From the NCBI GenBank assembly GCA_030824515.1, contig JAVBXN010000033.1:1-48206 (forward strand): a stretch of 48,206 bases of DNA, given 5' to 3'. A model generated the notes under the pieces. It searched no databases and was not told where the DNA came from. It worked only from the letters and a program-made list of their open reading frames with translations. Numbering within the stretch: position 1 is the stretch's first letter; each line of letters starts with the position of its first letter. Source of the DNA: Pelobacter sp. (lineage in GTDB: Bacteria > Desulfobacterota > Desulfuromonadia > Geobacterales > Pseudopelobacteraceae). Below, piece by piece: positions 9,451 to 17,590 of the stretch. Both the position numbers and the translations under genes were made by a program.

Positions 9451-9600
9451 CGTAACTATTCAGCACCGGCACATAACTCCCCCTGTCCCCCTCTTAACTT
9501 AAGAGGGGGGACGCAGATGGCAACCTCGGCGGCTCAATTAACAGTTGCATCGTAGCGTCCCTCCCCTTAATTAAGGGGAGGACAGGTGGGGTTATGCTTC
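9451..9600. repeat. MITE-like element R2, copy 1
   Basis: Begins with GTAACTATTCAGCA, then CATAACTCCCCCTGTCC, and ends with GGACAGGTGGGGTTATG, the inverted partner. Two internal palindromes (CTCTTAACTTAAGAG, CCCCTTAATTAAGGGG) flank a unique centre. A second copy with different internal sequence is at 35057-35224. No transposase. It fills most of the 200-bp gap before the catalase-family gene. Confidence 0.8.
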
Positions 9601-9625
9601 GTGACTGTCAGAGAAGGATATTACG

Positions 9626-10753
9626 ATGAAAAAACGCGCAGTGATTCTGTTGGTATTGTTGCTTGCGTGATCTGGCTGTGCCGGCTCGATCACGAACATT
9701 AACACTGATGAGAGGTCCAGTATGCAGATTCTTGATGATAAAACGATAGCGATAACCAGGTTTGAAAAGGTTCCTGCCGGTGAAGAACGCCGTATAAAAA
9801 ACATGGAAATCATACTGCAAAAAAAGATGTCCGAAGATTATCCGGCAGGCCAGACAAAACGGGACGCGCACCCGAAAACACTGGCCTGTTTACAGGCCGA
9901 ATTCATTGTGGAGCCGGATATCCCGGCCGGGCTCAAGACAGGAATATTTGCGTTTCCTCAGACCTATCCCGCCTGGGTTCGAATCTCCAGCTCCAGCGGA
10001 AAGATCCAATCGGACAAGGCCAAGGATCTTCGGGGTTTTGCCATAAAAATAATGGGTGTTAAAGGGGAGCGGTTTCTGACACAAAATGAAGAGAAAGAAA
10101 CACAGGATTTCGTCCTGATAAGCTATCCGACCATGCCGTTAGGAACGGTGGAACTATTCCATGACGCTATCTATTACAGCATCGAATGGTCGCCTCTGGC
10201 CTTTTTAACCCGTCTGGCTTTGTCCGGTAATTTCCCTGTCATCAACGAACTGCGCAAGTCGCGACAAAACCAGAGCAGCCCCCTGGATATCCGCTATTGG
10301 AGTACGACTCCTTATCTGTATGGGCAGGACCGCTGTGTAAAATACTCCATTGTTCCCACGTCTGAATTTAAAAGCCAGATACCGCATGTGCTTACCGACC
10401 ATTATCTCTCTGAAAACATGGAAAAGCACCTGTCTGAGCATGAGGCAAGTTTTGATTTCATGATCCAGGTGCAAAAAGATCCCGGACAGATGCCGGTTGA
10501 GGATGCCGGAGTGGAATGGAGTGAAAAGGAATCCCCCTTTATCAAAGTGGCCACAATTCGCATTTCTCCCCAAGCTTTCCGCACCACGGACCGGGAACAA
10601 CTGGCAGAGGATTTGTCATTCTCCCCGGCGCATTCGCTGATCGAGCATCGACCGATCGGCGGCGTCAACCGGGCAAGGGTTGAAATTTACCGGCGCCTGT
10701 CGGAATTCCGTCATAAGCAAAACAACCGGCAGCTGATTGAACCGGGCAAATGA
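9626..10753 (+). pseudogene. Catalase-family (SrpA-like) heme lipoprotein with an in-frame stop in its signal peptide
   Basis: From ATG 9626 the frame gives a lipoprotein leader (KKRAVILLVLLLA, then TGA at 9668-9670, then SGC AGS), followed without another stop by a 343-residue catalase-family body. Family features include HPKTLACLQAEF, FPQTYPAWVRIS, DLRGFAIKIMGVKGE and the closing [19 protein letters not shown]. The TGA falls inside the lipobox region, where Leu or Trp would be expected; one base change would repair it. Translation could restart at ATG 9722 behind AGAGG, giving a cytoplasmic protein without the lipid anchor. So the gene is either a recent pseudogene or makes a relocalised product. 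The short catalase-like fold is heme-binding and linked to peroxide or radical handling. OsmC follows 52 bp later. Confidence 0.75.
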
Positions 10754-10805
10754 GCAACGAAAGCTCGAACACTCTGATCGTGATCTAAAGGAAGAGGAGG
10801 ACAAA

Positions 10806-11231
10806 ATGGAACGAAAAGCTTCGGCAGAATGGAAAGGAAGTCTCAAGGAAGGCAAAGGTAACATCTCCACGGAAAGCGGTGTGCTGGACAAGACGCAATA
10901 TTCGTTCAGCACCCGCTTCGAGAGCGGGATCGGCACCAATCCGGAAGAACTGGTCGCCGCTGCCCACGCGGCCTGTTTTTCCATGCAGCTCTCGGCCCTG
11001 CTTGGCAAAGCCGATCTGGTCCCGGATCAAATCGCCACAACCGCCGTTGTTACCTTCGAGAATCTGAAACAGGGGTGGACGGTCACCGAAAGCCATCTGG
11101 AGGTCATTGCCTCCATACCGGGCGCCACCCCTGAGTCGTTTGCCAAGCTGGCAGATGAGGCTAAGACCGGCTGCCTTATGTCGCGGCTATTGAAAACAAC
11201 CGTCACCATGGACGCGAAGCTGGTGGCATAG
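10806..11231 (+). CDS. osmC: OsmC-family peroxidase
   Basis: 141 residues; ATG 10806 behind AAGAGGAGG. OsmC/Ohr fold with the two redox cysteines in place: AAHAACFSM (Cys57) and [13 protein letters not shown] (Cys123). These enzymes reduce organic hydroperoxides, including fatty-acid peroxides, in the cytoplasm using thiol donors. It sits between the catalase-family gene and a DJ-1/PfpI gene, an antioxidant trio. A truncated, stop-containing copy lies at 21610-21978. Confidence 0.92.
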   Translation: MERKASAEWKGSLKEGKGNISTESGVLDKTQYSFSTRFESGIGTNPEELVAAAHAACFSMQLSALLGKADLVPDQIATTAVVTFENLKQGWTVTESHLEVIASIPGATPESFAKLADEAKTGCLMSRLLKTTVTMDAKLVA

Positions 11232-11249
11232 CACTTCCCAGGAGGGAAT

Positions 11250-11755
11250 ATGAAAGCCTTGATTATAAGTGCGGACAATTTTGAAGACTCTGAACTGCTG
11301 GTCCCCTACTACCGCCTGAAGGAAGCTGGTGTCGAAGTGACAGTGGACTCAATGAACCGCAAGGCCATTCTCGGCAAGCACGGGTACGAAGTGGCCGTGG
11401 ACAAAACCCTGGACGATATAAACCCAGAAGACTATGCAATCCTGGTTCTGCCCGGCGGGAAGGCGCCAGAGTTGGTAAGAAAAGATTCGAAGGCGCTGGA
11501 GATCGCCCGGAGCTTTTTTGTCTGCAATAAGCCGGTTGCCGCCATCTGCCACGGCCCGCAGATTTTGATCAGCGCAGGTCTGTTGCAGGGGCGACGAGCC
11601 ACTTGCTCCAAAAAACAGTGGCTAATGAACTGAAAGAAGCCGGCGCGAAGTATGGGAACCGGGAGGTGGTTGTTGATGACAACCTGGTTACTTCCCGGCA
11701 CTCGGACGATCTCCCTGCATTCATGCGCGAGACCATGAAACAGCTAGGCATTTAG
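11250..11755 (+). pseudogene. DJ-1/PfpI-family protein, frameshifted in an A-tract
   Basis: ATG 11250 (ribosome site AGGAGG) opens a DJ-1/PfpI protein with the nucleophile elbow AICHGPQ (Cys near 99) and Glu in the N-terminal DNFEDSE. The frame ends prematurely at 11633 after RRATCSKKQ. The missing C-terminus, NELKEAGAKYGNREVV to MRETMKQLGI, continues in the -1 frame and stops at 11755. The break falls in six consecutive A residues at about 11610-11615; one extra A restores the frame. Members act as deglycase/chaperone-like or protease-like stress proteins. It could be a real mutation, a sequence error, or a slippage-expressed gene. Confidence 0.82.
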
Positions 11756-11758
11756 CTT

Positions 11759-11938
11759 GGGGCGGCAGTAACCGCTTTCCTGTTCGCCATCGGCAAATTC
11801 CTCATCGGACTCTATCTGGGCAAAGCCAGTGTAGCATCCGGTTTCGGTGCTGCCGGGTGGTTGGTCGTTTTATTGCTGTGGGTTTATTTCGCGGCACAGA
11901 TATTTCTGCTCGGCGCTGAGTTTACACTTGTGGAATGA
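11759..11938 (+). pseudogene. C-terminal remnant of a YihY/BrkB-family membrane protein
   Basis: Sixty codons ending at TGA 11936 encode AAVTAFLFAIGKFLIGLYLG and LLLWVYFAAQIFLLGAEFT, the well-conserved last two membrane spans of YihY/BrkB (formerly 'ribonuclease BN') proteins. No start codon, no ribosome site and no upstream part are present; it begins three bases after the DJ-1 frame ends. It is not a copy of the intact YihY-family gene at 37520, whose C-terminus differs. Confidence 0.8.
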
Positions 11939-11966
11939 CTTGATCTTTGCCCCCACGTTCCCGACC

Positions 11967-12851
11967 TCACGGCAGGATGCGACCGCCATCGGACGCCACA
12001 AACCGGTCGACCGTATCCAGCACAGGCGCTAAACCGCGCAACGGCCAGGACATCGCACCGATCAAGGTGCTATGACTGGTTTTGTCGAAATATACTTCCG
12101 TCACCGCCACACCGGCTTCGCGCAATTTCCTGGTCAGTGCGCCGGTGTTGCCTATTGGATCAACCCAAGCATCCTTATTTGACGCAATCAATAAGGCCGG
12201 TGGCGCGCTGGAACTCACGTGATTGATCGGTTGGGATTCGGGCGGGGTATCTGGATAAAAGAACACCGGACGTGTCTCCATATTTTGAATCGGAATGAAA
12301 TCATAAGGACCAGCCAAACCGATCCAACCGCGCAGCGACGCTGGAGTCAGATCATATGCGGCCAGCCAGCGAGGATCGAGAGCGACCATCGCGGCGTTGT
12401 AGGCGCCGGCACTGTGTCCCATCAGATAGACACGCCGGGGATCGCCGCCATAGTGCTGCACTTCTTGTAGAGTCCAGGCCACGGCATGCGCACTGTCTTC
12501 GAGGAAACCGGGATAACGCACCTGCGGGAACAGACGATAATCGGCCAGCACTGCAACCATGCCGCGCGAAGCGAGTGCTTCGCCGACAAATTGGTAATCG
12601 TTACGTTCACCGCTGTTCCAGTTGCCGCCGTACAAAAATAGTACGACAGGTGCCGACCCAATCAAATTGAGCGGCGTATAGACATCCAGCATTTGGCGTG
12701 GATCGGTTCCGTAGGCCAGATTCGCGACCTTCTGATAGGTGCTGCCGGTCGTGATCGCATTGAGAACCTGTAGGGACGAGCAGGCTGCCACGGTACCGAG
12801 CACCAGGAAAACGGCGGCCAGTAGTATGCAAAATTTTATAAACATGAACAT
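11967..12851 (-). CDS. Alpha/beta-hydrolase lipoprotein (carboxylesterase-like)
   Basis: 294 residues with a lipoprotein signal (VAAC, Cys24). The esterase/lipase fold shows FLYGGNW (oxyanion-hole motif of the HGG type, residues 72-78), GHSAG with Ser147, an Asp near 232 (NKDAWVD) and His near 263 (TSHSTLIG), so the triad looks complete. It should hydrolyse acyl or aryl esters from the periplasmic side of a membrane. It is transcribed away from the oleate hydratase operon. A sigma-54-like promoter lies 64 bp upstream, and the shared enhancer dyad at 13053 lies behind it. ATG 12851 and 12845 are both possible starts. Confidence 0.85.
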   Translation of the reverse strand: MFMFIKFCILLAAVFLVLGTVAACSSLQVLNAITTGSTYQKVANLAYGTDPRQMLDVYTPLNLIGSAPVVLFLYGGNWNSGERNDYQFVGEALASRGMVAVLADYRLFPQVRYPGFLEDSAHAVAWTLQEVQHYGGDPRRVYLMGHSAGAYNAAMVALDPRWLAAYDLTPASLRGWIGLAGPYDFIPIQNMETRPVFFYPDTPPESQPINHVSSSAPPALLIASNKDAWVDPIGNTGALTRKLREAGVAVTEVYFDKTSHSTLIGAMSWPLRGLAPVLDTVDRFVASDGGRILP

Positions 12852-12914
12852 AGTCAGGCTGCGCTTTCCGTTGTTGAGTTACGTTATCGTAAGATTCTGT
12901 CTCCGTGCCAATCT

Positions 12915-12929
12915 ACAACTAACGTGCCA
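12915..12929 (-). promoter_or_regulatory. Sigma-54-like promoter for the lipoprotein esterase
   Basis: On the minus strand TGGCACGTTAGTTGT has a perfect -24 half and the same TTAG spacer as P1 and P4, but the -12 ends GT instead of GC. The dyad at 13053-13086 lies 154 bp behind it and would serve both directions. Weaker than the four plus-strand promoters because of the -12 change. Confidence 0.5.
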
Positions 12930-13052
12930 GAGAATTCCTGAAAAGCTGCTTAGGCAACAGTCTTAGCTTGAAAAGCTGCACCCAGACGACAAACAAAACC
13001 CGATTTGGAATGATAAACTTCATATAATCATGCATGTCCCCCGCGTTTGTAG

Positions 13053-13086
13053 CCGTCATATATGACATCTATGTTAATAGTGACGG
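13053..13086. promoter_or_regulatory. Enhancer dyad UAS-2, between divergent genes
   Basis: The most symmetric of the four copies: arms CCGTCA and TGACGG, inner dyads GTCA-TATA-TGAC and GTTA-ATAG-TGAC. Its centre is 125.5 bp upstream of the -12 GC of P2. The region 12852-13485 otherwise holds two promoters, a leader hairpin and repeat R1; I see no gene in it. Confidence 0.82.
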
Positions 13087-13180
13087 ATTTAGTTAATGGC
13101 TCCCCATTCACCTCTCCGCGCTCCATCCATATTACCCTTTACAATCAATGCAATACACTCTCAGCAGCCCATAATTTCCT

Positions 13181-13195
13181 TGGCGCGTAAATTGC
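13181..13195 (+). promoter_or_regulatory. Sigma-54 promoter P2 (-24/-12)
   Basis: TGGCGCGTAAATTGC: GG and GC spaced by ten, TTGC intact. Predicted start near 13207. The leader is about 280 nt and contains a small hairpin and the whole R1 repeat before the oleate hydratase start at 13486. Confidence 0.8.
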
Positions 13196-13217
13196 GATGT
13201 AACAGTAACTGCCAGAA

Positions 13218-13231
13218 GGGGGACGACCCCC
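13218..13231 (+). other. GC-rich hairpin at the 5' end of the P2 leader
   Basis: GGGGG-ACGA-CCCCC begins about eleven bases after the predicted P2 start. There is no U-tract, so it is not a typical terminator; it may stabilise the 5' end of the mRNA. Role inferred only. Confidence 0.4.
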
Positions 13232-13256
13232 AATTCGTCGAGGTCATTATGAACCT

Positions 13257-13419
13257 GTAAACGGCAGTTAACCGCCGAGAAAAACGGATGCACGCCGATA
13301 AAACCTGGACATATATCAAAAAAGTTAATCTCCTTCTGGGTTAAACCAGTATTTTGTTTAAGGTTTTGATTTCTCGGCGTGTATCGGCGTTCATCGGCGG
13401 TTTACTGTTTTTTTTAGGA
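13257..13419 (+). repeat. Dispersed intergenic repeat R1, copy B
   Basis: Full-length copy without the nested insertion found in copy C. It runs from TAAACGGCAGTTAACCGCC through GGATGCACGCCGATAAAACC to the closing CGGCGTTCATCGGCGG. It lies inside the untranslated leader of the oleate hydratase operon, so it is probably transcribed and could fold through its CGGCG/CGCCG motifs. Confidence 0.85.
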
Positions 13420-13485
13420 TGAATTGGGTAATTCTGGTTGTTGCTGGACTGTTTGAAATGGATTTAAAGGGAAAAGGAGCAATTC

Positions 13486-15255
13486 ATGTACTACAGCAGT
13501 GGCAACTACGAAGCCTTCGCCCGCCCGCGCAAACCCAAGGGCGTGGAGAACAAGACTGCCTGGTTTGTCGGTTCGGGCCTGGCGGCATTGGCGGGCGCGG
13601 CTTTCCTGATCCGCGACGGCCAGATGCCGGGCAACCGGATCACCATCCTGGAGCAGCAACAGTTGCCCGGTGGCGCGCTGGACGGCATCAAGGAGCCGAA
13701 CAAGGGTTTCGTGATCCGCGGCGGGCGCGAGATGGAAGAGCACTTCGAGTGCCTGTGGGATCTGTACCGCTCGATCCCGTCGCTGGAGATCAAGGGCGCC
13801 AGCGTGCTCGACGAGTTCTATTGGCTCGACAAGGACGATCCGAACTCCTCTTTGCAGCGCGCCACGGTGAATCGAGGCGAGGACGCGCATACCGACGGCC
13901 TGTTCACGCTCAGCGAGCAGGCGCAGAAAGAGATCGTCAAGCTCTTCCTGGCCACCCGCGAGGAGATGGAGAACAAGCGCATCAACGAGGTATTCGGGGA
14001 GGAGTTCCTGGGCAGCAATTTCTGGCTGTACTGGCGTACGATGTTTGCCTTCGAGGAGTGGCATTCGGTGCTGGAGATGAAGCGGTACCTGCACCGTTTC
14101 ATACACCAGATCAAAGGTATGCCGGACTTCTCCACGCTAAAGTTCACCAAGTACAACCAGTACGAATCGCTGGTGCTGCCGCTGGTCAAGTGGCTGCTGC
14201 AACATGGCGTGGTGTTTGAGTACGGTACCGAGGTGACCGATGTCGATTTCAACATCGCACCCGGACGCAAACAGGCGACCCGCATCCACTGGCGCAGGGA
14301 CGCAGTCGAAGGCGGCGTCGATCTCGGCCCCGACGATCTGGTTTTCATGACCATCGGCTCGCTCACCGAGAACTCCGACAACGGTGACCACCACACACCG
14401 GCCAAGCTTAATCTTGGGCCCGCACCGGCATGGGATCTTTGGCGGCGCATCGCCGCCAAAGATCCGGCGTTCGGGCGCCCGGACGTGTTCGGCGCGCACA
14501 TCCCCGAGACCAAATGGGAGTCGGCCACCGTCACAACACTCGATGATCGCATCCCGAAGTACATCCAGAAGATCGCCAGGCGTGATCCGTTCAGCGGCAA
14601 GGTGGTGACCGGCGGCATCGTGACCGCGAAAGACTCTTCCTGGCTGCTCAGTTGGACGGTGAACCGTCAGCCGCACTTCAAGCAGCAGCCCAAGGACCAG
14701 ATCGTGGCTTGGGTCTACGCGCTGTTGGTCGAGCAACCTGGCGATTACGTGAAGAAGCCGATGCAGGACTGCAGCGGCGAGGAGATCACCCGGGAATGGC
14801 TCTACCACCTGGGCGTGCCGGTCGAGGACATACCCGAGCTGGCCGCAACGGGTGCGATAACCGTGCCGGTGATGATGCCGTACGTGACCGCCTTCTTCAT
14901 GCCACGTCAGGCCGGTGATCGCCCGGACGTGGTGCCCGAGGGCGCTGTCAACTTCGCCTTCATTGGTCAGTTTGCGGAATCCAGGGAGCGCGACTGCATC
15001 TTCACCACCGAGTACTCCGTGAGAACGCCGATGGAGGCTGTCTACACACTGCTCGACGTCGAGCGCGGCGTGCCGGAGGTATTCAACTCCACCTACGACA
15101 TTCGTATGCTCCTGTCCGCGACCGGCCGCCTGCGCGACGGCAAGGAGATCGACATCCCGGGTCCTGCGTTCCTGCGCAATCTGCTGATGAACAAGCTCGA
15201 CAAAACCCAGATCGGCGCACTGTTGCGCGAGTTCGGTATTGTCGGGGGTGAATAA
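13486..15255 (+). CDS. ohyA: Oleate hydratase (FAD-dependent fatty acid double-bond hydratase)
   Basis: 589 residues; ATG 13486 behind AAAAGGAG. Full oleate hydratase: FAD-binding VGSGLAALAG (28-37), the RGGREME loop with Glu82, and Tyr201 in KRYLHRF. These correspond to the catalytic Glu and Tyr of characterised bacterial enzymes. It adds water to the cis-9 double bond of free oleic/palmitoleic acid, giving 10-hydroxy fatty acids, usually seen as detoxification of membrane-active fatty acids. It heads an operon with TolC, HlyD and two ABC-2 permeases, suggesting modification coupled to export. The coding sequence looks richer in G+C than its neighbours, so acquisition by transfer is possible. 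A second, different oleate hydratase is at 32727. Confidence 0.95.
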   Translation: MYYSSGNYEAFARPRKPKGVENKTAWFVGSGLAALAGAAFLIRDGQMPGNRITILEQQQLPGGALDGIKEPNKGFVIRGGREMEEHFECLWDLYRSIPSLEIKGASVLDEFYWLDKDDPNSSLQRATVNRGEDAHTDGLFTLSEQAQKEIVKLFLATREEMENKRINEVFGEEFLGSNFWLYWRTMFAFEEWHSVLEMKRYLHRFIHQIKGMPDFSTLKFTKYNQYESLVLPLVKWLLQHGVVFEYGTEVTDVDFNIAPGRKQATRIHWRRDAVEGGVDLGPDDLVFMTIGSLTENSDNGDHHTPAKLNLGPAPAWDLWRRIAAKDPAFGRPDVFGAHIPETKWESATVTTLDDRIPKYIQKIARRDPFSGKVVTGGIVTAKDSSWLLSWTVNRQPHFKQQPKDQIVAWVYALLVEQPGDYVKKPMQDCSGEEITREWLYHLGVPVEDIPELAATGAITVPVMMPYVTAFFMPRQAGDRPDVVPEGAVNFAFIGQFAESRERDCIFTTEYSVRTPMEAVYTLLDVERGVPEVFNSTYDIRMLLSATGRLRDGKEIDIPGPAFLRNLLMNKLDKTQIGALLREFGIVGGE

Positions 15256-15275
15256 GTCAGGAGATCCGCCTACCC

Positions 15276-16601
15276 ATGAACAGATTACTTGCAGCGACAA
15301 TTTTGTTTGTTATTACTACTTTATCTCCCCACCCTGGCGCAGCTGCTGAAGTATCGTTTGCCCTGGCACTGAAACAACTACATACAGCCAATGAAACCCT
15401 TCAGGCAGCCCGGCTGGAAGAAAGTCAACGCGAATCGGAACGCTCGGCGGTCCGGGGGCTGTATTTCCCCCGGATCGACGCAAGCGCCAGATTCACCCGT
15501 ATCGACGATCCCATCACCATAACCATCCCTCAAATAGGAACCATCCCGGTGCAGGACGATCAATTCTGGCGTGCCAACGTCAGCTTCAAATGGCCGCTGT
15601 TCACCGGTGGCCGCATCCTGGCGGCCAATCGTGCCGCGGAGGCATATCTGGAAGAGTCTCAGGAAAAGCGGCGCCGGGCGGAATCCGGCCTGATCAGCGA
15701 ACTGGCCCGGCGCTACTACGGCCTGCGCCTGGCACAGCAGGTGATCGAGGTGCGGCGCGAGGTTCTGAGCGGAATGGGGCATCATCTCAGCGACGCCCGG
15801 AAGATGGAAGAGCAGGGGGTTATCGCCCGCTCGGAGAGGCTCCACGCCGAGGTAACCAGGGCAGAGGCTGATCGGGAATACAAACGGGCGGTACGCAATG
15901 CCGCGCTGGCCCAGACTGCACTGAACGATATCCTCTCCAGCAGAGAGAATGTAACACCGACTTCTCCTCTTTTTCTGATCAGGGACATCGGCCCGATGGA
16001 GACGTACCGTGAGCAGGGACTTACCGGCAACCCGGCACTGAAACAGCTGACTGCCCAACGCGAGGTAGCCCACCAGGGGTATAGGAAGGAATTGGGAACA
16101 TTTGCTCCCGAGGTTTTCCTGTTCGGGGTGCATGAGATTTACCGGAAAGACCTGACCCTGCTCGAGCCGCGCTGGGCCGTGGGGGTAGGGGTCACCTTAA
16201 ACCTGTTCGAGGGCTTTGCCGGACAGCACCGAGTAGCGGCTGCACGAAAACAGGAAAAACGGCTTGAACACCTGCAACTGGCCGGGCGCCTGAGCGTCGC
16301 AACACTGGTGGAATCACGCTACCAGGAGGTAATGAAAGCCCTGGAACAGCATGAAGCTCTCGAAACCTCGGGAAAATTCGCGGAAGAATACCTGCGGATC
16401 AGGAAGAGTGCCTTTGCAGAAGGCTATGCAACTTCTCTGGATGTGGTGGATGCAGAACTTGCTCTCTCCAAGGTAAAAACGGAGCGACTGGTTGCCGTGT
16501 ATGAATTTGATGTGGCGCTGGCCGGACTTCTGGAGGCAAGCGGCCACAGTGAACGGTTTGAGGAATTTCGAACCAGAAGCGATGTGGAGGTGCAGCAGTG
16601 A
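15276..16601 (+). CDS. TolC-family outer-membrane efflux protein
   Basis: 441 residues with a signal peptide (cleavage near GAAA-E, about residue 24). Two OEP repeats follow, rich in long amphipathic helices (e.g. ELARRYYGLRLAQQVIEVR, residues about 145-165), with barrel strands VSFKWPLFTGG and VGVTLNLFEG, the usual TolC signature positions. It forms the outer-membrane channel for a tripartite exporter. It starts 20 bp after ohyA; its 3' end overlaps the HlyD-type gene by four bases. Confidence 0.92.
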   Translation: MNRLLAATILFVITTLSPHPGAAAEVSFALALKQLHTANETLQAARLEESQRESERSAVRGLYFPRIDASARFTRIDDPITITIPQIGTIPVQDDQFWRANVSFKWPLFTGGRILAANRAAEAYLEESQEKRRRAESGLISELARRYYGLRLAQQVIEVRREVLSGMGHHLSDARKMEEQGVIARSERLHAEVTRAEADREYKRAVRNAALAQTALNDILSSRENVTPTSPLFLIRDIGPMETYREQGLTGNPALKQLTAQREVAHQGYRKELGTFAPEVFLFGVHEIYRKDLTLLEPRWAVGVGVTLNLFEGFAGQHRVAAARKQEKRLEHLQLAGRLSVATLVESRYQEVMKALEQHEALETSGKFAEEYLRIRKSAFAEGYATSLDVVDAELALSKVKTERLVAVYEFDVALAGLLEASGHSERFEEFRTRSDVEVQQ

Positions 16602-17590
16602 AATCAATAAAGAGAATCTATCTGTTACTTGCCGTTCTTGCCGGGGTGGCCATGTTTTCCCTGGCCGGCTGGTTTCTTTTGAAGCCGCCTCCGCTGATTA
16701 TCCAGGGAGAAGTCGATACAACCCAGATTCAGGTGTCATCCAAGCTGTTCGGGCGTGTGGCAGCCGTTCATGTAAAAAAGGGAGAATATGTCAAGAAGGG
16801 GCAGCTGCTTATTACTCTCGACAGTCCTGAAATCCAGGCGAAAATGGCACAGGCCACAGCCGCGCAAAGGTTTGCCGGTGCCCAGCGCGACAAGGCCTTC
16901 AAGGGGCCCCGCCAGGAAGAGCTCCGCGCGTCCCTGAGTAACTGGCAAAAAGCCACCTCTGCGGCAGATCTGGCCAAAAAGACGTTCCGCAGGATTGACC
17001 GGTTGCAGGCTGACGGCGTCGTGCCCGCCCAGAAGCGCGACGAAGCAGAAGCCCAGTGGCAGGCGGCATCAAAAACGGCTGAAGCCGCCAGGGCATCCTA
17101 CGACATGGCCCTGGCCGGTGCCAGAACCGAAGACAAGGCTGCCGCCACTGCTCAGGCAAGCCAGGCGGCAGGAGCGGTAGCCGAGGTAAACGCCCACCTG
17201 CACGAGACGGCACTGTACGCCCCGATTGACGGCCAGATTGTGGATCTGCTCTGTGATCCGGGGGAGATGGTCAGTCCCGGCTTTCCAACTATCAGCATCG
17301 TGGACCTGCGCGACGCCTGGCTGACCTTCAACGTCAGGGAGGACCTGCTGGCGCATATCAGAATGGGCGATGTCATTACGGCCCGGATCCCTGCCCTCGG
17401 CAACAGCTTGATCAAGGCAAAGGTTAACTATATCTCGGCTCTGGGTGATTTTGCTACCTGGCGGGCCACCAAGGCATCGGGTGATTTTGACCTGAAAACC
17501 TTCGAGGTCCGGCTTACCCCTGTCGAAGCGGTAGAAGGGCTGCGACCAGGCATGAGCGCGATCGTCACCAGAGGTGCGTCCCGGCCATGA
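16598..17590 (+). CDS. HlyD/EmrA-type periplasmic adaptor
   Basis: 330 residues starting at GTG 16598, which overlaps the tolC-like stop, with GGAGG about 16 bp upstream. One N-terminal membrane anchor (about 8-30) is followed by a biotinyl-lipoyl half (GRVAAVHVKKGEYVKKGQLL), a helical hairpin (about 85-190), the second lipoyl half (APIDGQIVDLLCDPGEMV) and a beta-barrel domain. It links inner-membrane permeases to the TolC-like channel. It overlaps the next gene by ATGA, so the products are translationally coupled. Confidence 0.92.
   Translation: MKSIKRIYLLLAVLAGVAMFSLAGWFLLKPPPLIIQGEVDTTQIQVSSKLFGRVAAVHVKKGEYVKKGQLLITLDSPEIQAKMAQATAAQRFAGAQRDKAFKGPRQEELRASLSNWQKATSAADLAKKTFRRIDRLQADGVVPAQKRDEAEAQWQAASKTAEAARASYDMALAGARTEDKAAATAQASQAAGAVAEVNAHLHETALYAPIDGQIVDLLCDPGEMVSPGFPTISIVDLRDAWLTFNVREDLLAHIRMGDVITARIPALGNSLIKAKVNYISALGDFATWRATKASGDFDLKTFEVRLTPVEAVEGLRPGMSAIVTRGASRP

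Noticed and set aside
9668..9670. UGA in the catalase-family gene as a second selenocysteine codon
   Set aside because: It falls in a signal peptide just before the lipobox cysteine, where no redox residue is expected, and no convincing hairpin follows. A nonsense mutation is simpler.
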